A stretch of DNA of 5,700 nt from an uncultured bacterium (GTDB taxonomy: Bacteria; Patescibacteriota; Minisyncoccia; CAIUEV01), in assembly GCA_903898335.1 (NCBI GenBank), contig CAIUEV010000038.1, positions 1 to 5,700 on the forward strand. The letters are read 5' to 3'. A program made the position numbers and the translations under genes. Below are positions 1 through 5,680 of this stretch, piece after piece. The notes beneath the pieces are model-generated. The model did no database searches. It saw only the letters and a list, made by a program, of their open reading frames with translations, and was not told the origin of the DNA. Each line of letters starts with the position of its first letter. Within the stretch, counting starts at the first letter, position 1.

Positions 1-14
1 ATACTCTTTTTCAT
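1..14 (-). CDS. Start of an unidentified gene running off the left edge (partial)
   Basis: On the minus strand an ATG at 14-12 begins codons for Met-Lys-Lys-Ser before the window ends. It is preceded by AAGGAGG at 28-22 with a 7-base spacer, a textbook Shine-Dalgarno arrangement, and this is the only reason to call a gene here. A Met-Lys-Lys start is common for cytoplasmic proteins and for signal peptides alike, so the product cannot be named. It lies downstream of the terminator of the TrpR-like gene, so it probably has its own promoter. A weak candidate is TTGATC (69-64) and TAAAAA (46-41) with a 17-base spacer. The chance that this is a real start is fair, but the product is unknown. Confidence 0.5.
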
Positions 15-21
15 TTTTTCT

Positions 22-28
22 CCTCCTT
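22..28 (-). promoter_or_regulatory. Strong Shine-Dalgarno sequence
   Basis: AAGGAGG on the minus strand lies 7 bases before the ATG at 14-12. It is the only strong ribosome binding site in the window. The starts of the TrpR-like gene, the prepilin peptidase and dnaE have no recognisable one. It decides the start of the partial gene at the left edge. Confidence 0.6.
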
Positions 29-67
29 GTGTCCTCGCTCTTTTTAAACTTCTTACTTTTAAAGATC

Positions 68-90
68 AAAAAACTTCCTTTTTTAGGAAG
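68..90 (-). terminator. Rho-independent terminator of the TrpR-like regulator gene
   Basis: Read on the minus strand, CTTCCT (90-85), a five-A loop (84-80) and AGGAAG (79-74) form a 6-bp stem followed at once by six T (73-68). The hairpin begins 26 bases after the regulator's stop codon and points the right way for it. The stem is short but half G/C, and the U-tract is uninterrupted. Read on the plus strand there is no comparable T-run after the stem, so it is directional. Confidence 0.7.
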
Positions 91-124
91 AGTTAAACCT
101 TTAAAAACAACAAAACTTAACTCT
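89..124. repeat. 8-bp inverted repeat spanning the regulator's stop codon
   Basis: AGAGTTAA (89-96) and TTAACTCT (117-124) are perfect reverse complements separated by 20 bases. In the minus-strand transcript the 5' arm contains the TAA stop, and the 3' arm shares its last two bases with the terminator hairpin. The two helices could stack or compete slightly. It may just protect the 3' end of the mRNA. The pairing is seen, and any role is inferred. Confidence 0.4.
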
Positions 125-431
125 CCCTGAAAAACTCAGAAGAGTTATGATGATTCAATCTATTTAACACTAATTTATAACCACCTTTTCCGCCAAGAAG
201 CCATTTTGAAACTCGAGCGATTGTAGTGGAACTCAATTTAGTTTCTCTTTCAATATCAGAATAAGGAATTCCATTAGTTAGCATCTTTGCAGCCTGAAGT
301 CGATTTCCAAATTCGGCGATCTCTTTCTCAGTCATCAAATCCCTGAGAAATTTTTTTCCTTCTGCAATACTTTTCAACGATAAAAAGGCTTGCGAAAGTT
401 CATCAGTTTTTTTATTGTTCCACTTTTCCAT
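117..431 (-). CDS. YerC/YecD family TrpR-like DNA-binding protein
   Basis: This is a 104-residue cytoplasmic helix-turn-helix protein of the Trp repressor superfamily, YerC/YecD branch. Family members are small all-helical proteins that bind palindromic operators, and most have no assigned ligand. The visible signature is a helical N-terminal half (about 8-50) with the family pattern Leu-Met-Thr-Glu-Lys-Glu at 32-37 and Arg-Leu-Gln-Ala-Ala-Lys at 44-49. The HTH follows at about 54-85: Gly-Ile-Pro-Tyr-Ser-Asp-Ile (54-60), Lys-Leu-Ser-Ser-Thr-Thr-Ile-Ala-Arg-Val (65-74) and the closing Gly-Gly-Tyr (83-85). About 19 polar residues follow. The length is normal for the family. The ATG at 431 is the first good start and has no Shine-Dalgarno. 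The gene is monocistronic, with a terminator behind it and a 26-bp palindrome over its promoter, which suggests autorepression. The family call is firm, but ligand and targets are unknown. The original TrpR tryptophan role should not be assumed. Confidence 0.9.
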   Translation of the reverse strand: MEKWNNKKTDELSQAFLSLKSIAEGKKFLRDLMTEKEIAEFGNRLQAAKMLTNGIPYSDIERETKLSSTTIARVSKWLLGGKGGYKLVLNRLNHHNSSEFFRES

Positions 432-438
432 TGGTTGA

Positions 439-449
439 ATTTAGTAAAT
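439..449. repeat. Small palindrome in the leader of the regulator gene
   Basis: ATTTA-G-TAAAT is a perfect 5-bp inverted repeat around one central base, 8 bases before the regulator's ATG. It shares TTTAGTAAA-like half-sites with the larger palindrome beside it at 447-472, so it may be an accessory or degenerate operator copy. In such AT-rich DNA it could also be chance. Confidence 0.3.
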
Positions 450-472
450 CACTTTAGTATAGTAAAGTGATT
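447..472. promoter_or_regulatory. 26-bp palindromic operator, probably for the TrpR-like regulator
   Basis: AATCACTTTA (447-456) and TAAAGTGATT (463-472) are perfect 10-bp inverted repeats around the spacer GTATAG, whose inner TATA is itself palindromic. The site lies 16-41 bases upstream of the regulator's ATG and covers its likely -10 element. This is where an autorepressor of the TrpR superfamily, which binds as a symmetric dimer, would be expected to act. The symmetry is direct observation, and the identity of the bound protein is inference. The site is also 70 bases before the prepilin peptidase start, so that divergent gene could be affected. Confidence 0.65.
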
Positions 473-486
473 ATTTATTTTGTCAA
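456..486 (-). promoter_or_regulatory. Promoter of the TrpR-like regulator gene
   Basis: On the minus strand there is a perfect -35 TTGACA at 486-481. Two -10 candidates overlap each other inside the palindrome: TACTAT (464-459) with a 16-base spacer, and TATACT (461-456) with a 19-base spacer. Either would start transcription within the palindrome, giving a leader of about 20 bases. The -35 is convincing, but the -10 choice is open. Confidence 0.5.
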
Positions 487-498
487 ATTTTGGACAAA
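479..498. repeat. Inverted repeat between the divergent promoters
   Basis: TTTGTC (479-484) and GACAAA (493-498) are inverted copies 8 bases apart. Each half supplies the -35 element of one of the two divergent genes: TTGACA leftward, and TGGACA or TTGGAC rightward. The symmetry is therefore explained by back-to-back -35 boxes, though a shared regulator site is possible. Confidence 0.4.
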
Positions 499-518
499 TT
501 AAATTTTCCTTTTATAAA
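490..518 (+). promoter_or_regulatory. Promoter of the prepilin peptidase gene
   Basis: The candidate -35 TTGGAC (490-495), or the overlapping TGGACA (491-496), lies 17 or 16 bases before the -10 TATAAA (513-518). This predicts a transcript start near 525 and a leader of about 17 bases before the ATG at 542, with no Shine-Dalgarno in it. The -35 boxes of the two divergent promoters are only 3-4 bases apart, so polymerase binding at one may hinder the other. Confidence 0.45.
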
Positions 519-541
519 TTAAAGAACACTTAATTTACGCT

Positions 542-1642
542 ATGGAATCTTTTTCTCTGTTCTTTATTTACTTTATGAGCCTGATTCTTGGCTTAGTAAT
601 CGGAAGTTTTCTGAATGTCGTTATTTTTCGAACGGAAAAAGATATGGATTTTGGCGGAAGATCTTTCTGCCCCAAATGCAAGAAAAAGATTGTTTGGTAT
701 GACAACATTCCCCTTCTGAGCTTTCTCTGGCTCGGAGGAAAATGCCGAAAGTGCGGAAAAAAAATCCATTGGAGCTATCCGGCCGTCGAAATGGCCGGCA
801 GTTTGCTTTTTCTCCTAGCCGCCTTCTTGGTTATGAATGGCGGACTAAACAATTTCCTTTCTCATTACGGCACAACGGCAGGACTTCTGAAATTATTTAA
901 CCAATCCCCCACCGCCTTCAATTTACATAAATTTTCCTTCATCGCCACATTGCTCGAACTGGTTTTTCTTTGGTCGGTTTTTGCAACCTCTTTGGCGATT
1001 TTTGTTTACGATTTAAAACACATGTTAATACCGGATAGCTTCACTTGGATGGCCATAAAAATCGTAGCGGTTTTTAATGTTGTCAGCGATTCCCTACTAA
1101 TGTTAAATATTTTTTCCGCTAAAAATCAAAGCCTCCTAATGTCGGTTTCCGAGTTCGCCGGAAGCAAAACAGCACTCGGTTTTAATTGGTTAAGTGAATT
1201 TTTCGGTATCGAAGAAAAAACTTTCCTAGAAAAAGCAATCTATTTAAAATCAATCTCCGGTCGCTATGCCAACACGGTTGTTGAGGGTTCCGCTCTCCAA
1301 GGTTATTTCATAGACAGCACTCCCGGTAAAATTATTAATTTTATTTTGGAAACAAGAACTGGGTCCGGATTGATTATCGGCTTAATTTTGGCGCTGATCT
1401 TTTTCGCCATCGTCTTTTTCAGCAAAGAAACTTGGATGGGTATGGGTGATGTAAAACTGGTCTTTTTCATCGGATTTTTTTTGGGAGCACTCAAAGGGTT
1501 GATTGGAATTTTTCTCGCTTTCGAATTGGGCGCAATTTTTGGCATCGCACTGATCGTCTTGGGTCGTGCCAAAATGAAAACCGCACTCCCCTTCGGACCC
1601 TTCCTTCTGGCCGGGATGCTTCTGGCTCTTTTCGTGAGTTAA
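542..1642 (+). CDS. Type IV prepilin peptidase (A24 family aspartic peptidase/N-methyltransferase)
   Basis: This inner-membrane enzyme cleaves the leader of type IV prepilins and pseudopilins, and in this family usually also N-methylates the new N-terminus. The family signature is complete. GSFLNVVIFR lies at 21-30. The cytoplasmic metal-binding domain has CxxC pairs at Cys43/Cys46 and Cys68/Cys71. The catalytic aspartates are Asp157 (YDLKHMLIPD) and Asp303 in the GxGD motif (GMGDVKL), and FGPFL lies near the C-terminus. About eight membrane segments are visible: 6-26, 84-98, 132-154, 166-186, 273-293, 304-322, 323-340 and 350-365. At 366 residues it is longer than the usual 250-290. The extra length is about 85 residues between segments 4 and 5 and a longer loop at 99-131. 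No pilin gene lies nearby. Transcription diverges from the TrpR-like gene and converges on the DciA-like gene. The ATG at 542 places the first membrane segment correctly. Confidence 0.95.
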   Translation: MESFSLFFIYFMSLILGLVIGSFLNVVIFRTEKDMDFGGRSFCPKCKKKIVWYDNIPLLSFLWLGGKCRKCGKKIHWSYPAVEMAGSLLFLLAAFLVMNGGLNNFLSHYGTTAGLLKLFNQSPTAFNLHKFSFIATLLELVFLWSVFATSLAIFVYDLKHMLIPDSFTWMAIKIVAVFNVVSDSLLMLNIFSAKNQSLLMSVSEFAGSKTALGFNWLSEFFGIEEKTFLEKAIYLKSISGRYANTVVEGSALQGYFIDSTPGKIINFILETRTGSGLIIGLILALIFFAIVFFSKETWMGMGDVKLVFFIGFFLGALKGLIGIFLAFELGAIFGIALIVLGRAKMKTALPFGPFLLAGMLLALFVS

Positions 1643-1938
1643 TCCAGAAAACCGATTCGCAACTCCTCCACTCGAAAACCTTTCTCTTTGGCTAGATCAA
1701 TGATTTTATTTTTTTTAAACAGAACTTCTTGCCGTTGTAAAGAAGATTCAACGCCAATAATTAGAATTTTTCCGTCCCAAGAAATAACCTTACTGCCATC
1801 CAAACCCGGTAATTCCATAGCTATTTTTTTGTAGACATCGACCATTCTGCCGGCATCTATTCCCTTCTTGATTCCCATTCCGCTCAATCGCCCGCTTAGC
1901 ATCGAGCCCAGTGTTGAAAAATTAGATTTCTTAAACAT
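1639..1938 (-). CDS. DUF721 (DciA-like) protein, putative replicative helicase loader
   Basis: This is a 99-residue cytoplasmic protein matching the DUF721/DciA pattern. A Leu/Ser/Gly-rich N-terminus is followed by a helix (Val-Asp-Val-Tyr-Lys-Lys-Ile), then Trp-Asp-Gly-Lys-Ile-Leu-Ile-Ile-Gly-Val-Glu-Ser-Ser and a terminal Val-Glu-Glu-Leu-Arg-Ile strand. DciA proteins help load or operate the DnaB replicative helicase. Here the fold is minimal, with no C-terminal tail, and Tyr36 stands where many relatives have Trp. The gene sits directly behind dnaE, which supports a replication role. I chose the ATG at 1938, leaving 8 bases after the dnaE stop. An in-frame TTG at 1956 would add six residues and overlap dnaE by 10 bases, and a weak AAGAG precedes it. 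Neither start has a proper Shine-Dalgarno, so translation probably depends on coupling to dnaE. Family membership is likely, but function is inferred. Confidence 0.8.
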   Translation of the reverse strand: MFKKSNFSTLGSMLSGRLSGMGIKKGIDAGRMVDVYKKIAMELPGLDGSKVISWDGKILIIGVESSLQRQEVLFKKNKIIDLAKEKGFRVEELRIGFLD

Positions 1939-1946
1939 TTTTTTCG

Positions 1947-4900
1947 TTAAAGCCAAGAAACTCTTGAATCACCAAGAATCTCAACCAATTGTTTTTTAAG
2001 ATTTTCAGTAAATTTTACCTTGAAAGCCGTAGCCAACTTTTGAGCCTCCTCGCCGGGATTCTTTTGAATCAAAAGATTTACCCCGACTTCGCCTTTTGCC
2101 GCCCCGCTCAAAATTAAATTCAATCTGGGCACCACCACCGGTACATTCAGATTCTCATCTATTTTCAAACTAACCGTTCCCGAAGTTATTATTTCTTTAC
2201 TGCCGTTACCGTTGACCGCTTCCGCAAACCCTTCCGGAAGCGGTTCTCCCTGGGAAGGAACAAATTTGGCCGGCTGGTCTCCGGAACTGCGTCGTCGTTC
2301 TTTCCAAAATTCTCGGCCATCTCTTTTCTCACTTTGATACTCCTTTTTTACTTTATTTTGGTCGATATCGGCCACAAAAGAATTTATATCATACACATTC
2401 TCCACGATGATTTTTAAGCTGTCGTCTTTGGTGTTTATTCTCCCCTCAACAGTCAGTTTGGCTCCGGAAAGCCAAAGATCTTTGCTTTTTTCCAAGACTC
2501 TCGGAAAAACAATAGCCTCTATTTTGCCCTGTAGATCTTCAATCTCGGCAAAAACCATGGCTTCATTTTTTTTCGTATAGATTTTTTTCAAAGCTCCAAC
2601 GACTCCGGCAATTCGCACTTCTCTTTTGTCGCTTTTCATGGAAAACTCACTGATTTGTGAAACGAATTCTTTTATTTTTTCCTTGTGCTCGTTTAAGGGG
2701 TGTCCTGAAACAAACAATCCCAAAAGCTCTCTTTCCCAAGAAAGTCTTTGTTCCTCACTGACTTCCGGTGAAGCCAATAAGGAAAGATCCTCTACATCAG
2801 CGCCGAAAAGTCCCGATTGCATCGTGTTGGCAGCCTTCATTTGTTGCTTGTGATAGTTCAACATTCGCTCAACATTTCCCAAGAGTAGTCCTCTTTCTCC
2901 CCACATATCCAAAGCCCCTGCCTTAATTAGGCTTTCTAGAGACTTTTTGTTTAAATCCTTGTCATTAATTCGTCTCAAAAAATCGCCGATATTCCTGTAT
3001 TCACCGCTATTTTTTCTTTCTTCTACGATAACTTCGGCAATGTTTTTTCCGACATTTTTTATTGCTTTCAGACCAAAGCGAATCAAAATTTGCCCATCTT
3101 CTTCAACCACTGTAAAGCTCCCAAAAGATTTATTAACCGACGGTGGCATTACTTCGATGCCCAACGCCCGACACTCTTCAACTTCAATGGCAATACGGTC
3201 AGTGTCGTTTTGATCGGCCGTCATCAGAGCGGCCATAAATTCAGCCGGATAGTTCCCTTTCAAGTAAGCTGTTTGGTAGCCAATCATAGCGTAGCAAGCC
3301 GCATGGCTTCTGTTGAATCCGTACTCCGCAAATTTCTCCATATCCGAAAAAGCATTCTCCGCAATTTTTTTATCGATTCCATTTTTGACACAACCTTTCA
3401 CAAAATCTTCTCTCAATTTCAGAATCAATTCGGCGATTTTTTTACCCATTCCTTTTCGAAGAGTATCCGCCTCTCCTCCGGTGAAACCGGCCATATCCTT
3501 GGAAAGCTGCATGACTTGCTCTTGATAGACGATTACGCCGTAAGTGTTTTTAAGAGCTTTTTCCATTGAAGGATGACTGTAAATGATTCTTTTTTCTCCA
3601 TGCTTTCTTTTAATAAACTCATCGACCATTCCCGAATTTAACGGTCCCGGTCGATAAAGAGCGGCCATAGCTATTAAATCTTCAAACACATTGGGATGAA
3701 GTTTTTTAAGGTAGCGTCTCATGCCGGCAGATTCAAATTGAAAAAATCCGGTCGTCTCTCCTTTTTGAAAAAGCTCGAACGCTTTTTGGTCGTCCAAAGG
3801 AATTTTACTCAAATCAATATCCACGCCATGTCTTTTTTTGACGATATTGATTGTATTTTGAATCAAAGTTAAGTTTTTTAGACCCAGAAAGTCCATCTTA
3901 AGAAGTCCGGTTTTTTCCACCGATTTCATCTCATACTGAGTGATGACAGTTTTATCTTCATTACTGGCATATTGTAACGGAGCGTTTTTGTCCAAGCTCT
4001 CAGCGGCAATAACGACTCCGCAAGCATGTCTGGACGCATGTCGAGCCACCCCTTCCAATCTCTTAGCCAAGTTAATCAGGCGGGTTATTAAAGGATCTTT
4101 TTCGTAAGCTTCTCGCAACTCACTGGAAACTTCCAGTGCTTCCGTCAAAGAAGTCATTGCCGGAACCATCTTAGCCGTTTTATCGCAAAGATCATAAGGG
4201 TAACCCAAGACTCTCCCAACATCTCGAATCGAAGCGCGCGCCGCCATCGTTCCAAAGGTGATTATTTGCGCCACCCGATCCCGACCGTATCTTTCCGCCA
4301 CATAGGCAATAACTTTATCGCGTCTCGTGTCCGCAAAGTCAACGTCGATATCGGGCATGCTGATTCGATCCGGATTCAAAAATCTTTCAAACAACAAGTC
4401 GTATTTCAGCGGATCAACATCCGTAATTCCAAGCAAATAGGCAATCAAGCTTCCCGCCGCCGAGCCTCTGCCCGGTCCTACCACCACCCCGTTATTCTTT
4501 GCCCAATTGACAAAATCTTGGACTATTAACAAATAGGAAGGAAAACCCATTTTTTTAATCGTATCGGCCTCAAATCGCAAGCGTTCCTGAATTTTTTCAT
4601 CTACCTCTTCAAGTGGCTTACCGTATCTTCTAAGCACACCTTCTCGACACAATTCTTCCAAATAGTCTTCCGGCTTTTGACCGTTCGGCGTTGGAAAAAC
4701 CGGGAGAATCGACTGGCCCAAAGTAATTTCCAGATTGCAACGCTCCGCTATTTTTAATGTATTTTCAATCGCATCGGGCACTTCCATAAAAGAACTTTTC
4801 ATTTCTTCCGCCGTTTTGAAGTAAAGATTAAAGTCCATCAAGCTGATTCTATCTTTGTCTTCAATCTTCTTACCCGATTGGACGCAGAGCAAAACATCTT

Positions 4901-5549
4901 GTGCTTCTTTGTCTTCCGCTCTTACATAATGAATGTCGTTGGTGGCGACCAAGGGCGTGTTGAGTTCGCGCGCCAGCTTAATGATTTTCTTGTTAACTTC
5001 CCTGTCCTGTTCATGAGGCTGGATTTCCAGAAAAAAATTATTCTTACCGTAAATTTCTTCAAAGCCCAAAACTGTTTCTTTAGCTTTTTCATATTCATCG
5101 TTCTCCAGCAAGCGCGGAATTTCACCGGCCGCGCAAGCCGAAAGAGCTATCACCCCTTTTGAGTATTCTTTAAGAACATCTTTACTGACTCTCGGTTTGT
5201 AGTAAAATCCTTCAAGATGAGCGATGCTCACTATCTTTAATAGATTTCTGTACCCTTCCAAATTTTCCGCCAGCAAAACAAGATGATTGGGTTTGTTGTA
5301 AGTTCCATTCTCTCTTCTTTCTTTGTGATTTTTCACCACATAAGTCTCAACACCGACAATCGGCTTGATCCCGGCCTCTTTGGCCTTCTCATAAAATTCA
5401 ATCGCTCCATACATAACGCCATGGTCAGTTAAAGCCAGTGCAGGCATGCCGAGCTCTTTGGCTCGCTTGACCAGTTCCCCGATCTTGGCCATGCCGTCGA
5501 GTAAAGAATAGTGAGAATGGGTGTGAAGATGAACAAAACTTTTAGACAT
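1947..5549 (-). CDS. dnaE: DNA polymerase III alpha subunit (DnaE)
   Basis: This is the catalytic subunit of the replicative DNA polymerase, 1200 residues, complete and of normal length. The N-terminal PHP domain (about 5-270) has all nine expected metal ligands: His9, His11, Asp18, His43, Glu68, His89, Cys139, Asp205 and His207. The polymerase core shows GPGRGSAAGSL (358-368), the catalytic pair Asp402/Asp404 in PDIDVDF, and the third aspartate Asp553 in KMDFLGL. It also has YRPGPLNSG (632-640), VYQEQVM (674-680) and FNRSHAACY (745-753). A helix-hairpin-helix region (about 822-880) and a beta-clamp-binding QSGLF (911-915) follow. Then come an OB fold (about 977-1055), a charged linker (1062-1118) and a C-terminal domain that in relatives contacts the clamp loader. 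The ATG at 5549 starts seven residues before the conserved HLHTH and lacks a Shine-Dalgarno. It is the first gene of a probable two-gene operon with the DciA-like gene. Confidence 0.98.
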   Translation of the reverse strand: MSKSFVHLHTHSHYSLLDGMAKIGELVKRAKELGMPALALTDHGVMYGAIEFYEKAKEAGIKPIVGVETYVVKNHKERRENGTYNKPNHLVLLAENLEGYRNLLKIVSIAHLEGFYYKPRVSKDVLKEYSKGVIALSACAAGEIPRLLENDEYEKAKETVLGFEEIYGKNNFFLEIQPHEQDREVNKKIIKLARELNTPLVATNDIHYVRAEDKEAQDVLLCVQSGKKIEDKDRISLMDFNLYFKTAEEMKSSFMEVPDAIENTLKIAERCNLEITLGQSILPVFPTPNGQKPEDYLEELCREGVLRRYGKPLEEVDEKIQERLRFEADTIKKMGFPSYLLIVQDFVNWAKNNGVVVGPGRGSAAGSLIAYLLGITDVDPLKYDLLFERFLNPDRISMPDIDVDFADTRRDKVIAYVAERYGRDRVAQIITFGTMAARASIRDVGRVLGYPYDLCDKTAKMVPAMTSLTEALEVSSELREAYEKDPLITRLINLAKRLEGVARHASRHACGVVIAAESLDKNAPLQYASNEDKTVITQYEMKSVEKTGLLKMDFLGLKNLTLIQNTINIVKKRHGVDIDLSKIPLDDQKAFELFQKGETTGFFQFESAGMRRYLKKLHPNVFEDLIAMAALYRPGPLNSGMVDEFIKRKHGEKRIIYSHPSMEKALKNTYGVIVYQEQVMQLSKDMAGFTGGEADTLRKGMGKKIAELILKLREDFVKGCVKNGIDKKIAENAFSDMEKFAEYGFNRSHAACYAMIGYQTAYLKGNYPAEFMAALMTADQNDTDRIAIEVEECRALGIEVMPPSVNKSFGSFTVVEEDGQILIRFGLKAIKNVGKNIAEVIVEERKNSGEYRNIGDFLRRINDKDLNKKSLESLIKAGALDMWGERGLLLGNVERMLNYHKQQMKAANTMQSGLFGADVEDLSLLASPEVSEEQRLSWERELLGLFVSGHPLNEHKEKIKEFVSQISEFSMKSDKREVRIAGVVGALKKIYTKKNEAMVFAEIEDLQGKIEAIVFPRVLEKSKDLWLSGAKLTVEGRINTKDDSLKIIVENVYDINSFVADIDQNKVKKEYQSEKRDGREFWKERRRSSGDQPAKFVPSQGEPLPEGFAEAVNGNGSKEIITSGTVSLKIDENLNVPVVVPRLNLILSGAAKGEVGVNLLIQKNPGEEAQKLATAFKVKFTENLKKQLVEILGDSRVSWL

Positions 5550-5593
5550 AATAAAGAGTGTTTACGGTTTTATTTTTCTGGCACTTCTAAACA

Positions 5594-5608
5594 ATAGTAA
5601 AGTAAAGT
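5594..5608. repeat. Partial copy of the regulator palindrome half-site upstream of dnaE
   Basis: ATAGTAAAGT at 5594-5603 is identical to 459-468 in the palindrome before the TrpR-like gene. It continues as a tandem AGTAAAGTAAAGT (5596-5608, 5-base period). There is no matching opposite arm, so it is at best a half-site. It overlaps the candidate dnaE -10 element, which may be the simpler reason for the match. Confidence 0.3.
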
Positions 5609-5621
5609 TTTGTTTTTGTAA
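5594..5621 (-). promoter_or_regulatory. Candidate promoter of the dnaE operon
   Basis: On the minus strand TTACAA (5621-5616) and TACTAT (5599-5594) are separated by 16 bases, giving a leader of about 38 bases before the dnaE ATG. Both boxes are only moderate matches. The -10 lies in the sequence ACTTTACTAT, which also occurs at the -10 of the TrpR-like gene in the same orientation relative to its gene. Confidence 0.35.
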
Positions 5622-5665
5622 TTCTCCGAAAAACAAGAGCCTGAAATAAAAAAACGGTTTAAAAT

Positions 5666-5671
5666 TATAAG
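5666..5671 (+). promoter_or_regulatory. Possible -10 element for a rightward gene
   Basis: TATAAG lies 9 bases before an ATG at 5681, so transcription would start only a few bases before the codon and give a nearly leaderless mRNA. I see no good -35 box at the proper distance. Confidence 0.25.
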
Positions 5672-5680
5672 ATAGCTACA

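Noticed and set aside
1303..1572. 89-codon minus-strand open frame inside the prepilin peptidase
   Set aside because: Its Lys/Pro/Ile-rich translation is what membrane-segment codons give on the opposite strand, and it covers the conserved GxGD region of the real gene.
1705..1717. T-rich run after the prepilin peptidase stop as a terminator tail
   Set aside because: No stable stem precedes it. The best pairing nearby is about three base pairs. The T-run is explained by Lys/Asn codons of the DciA-like gene on the other strand.
1939..1956. TTG at 1956 as the start of the DciA-like gene
   Set aside because: The extra six residues resemble no conserved part of the family, and an ATG follows just 18 bases on. 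It is kept only as an alternative because a weak AAGAG precedes the TTG.
3090..3569. 159-codon open frame on the plus strand inside dnaE
   Set aside because: It is antisense to a highly conserved coding region, shows no recognisable protein pattern, and has no ribosome site or promoter. The same holds for the shorter antisense frames inside dnaE (for example 2626-2853, 4266-4529 and 4878-5162).
542..5549. Alternative genetic code (TGA as Gly or Trp) as seen in some CPR lineages
   Set aside because: The long genes read through without any in-frame TGA, use TGG for Trp and GGN for Gly, and end in TAA. Nothing requires recoding.
1947..5549. Intein, frameshift or split in dnaE
   Set aside because: All polymerase motifs occur once, in order, in a single uninterrupted frame of normal length.
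5610..5636. TTGTTTTT/AAAAACAA inverted repeat upstream of dnaE as a terminator
   Set aside because: The stem is almost entirely A-T with an 11-base loop, and no T-tract follows on either strand. It overlaps the dnaE -35 region and is likely incidental in AT-rich DNA.
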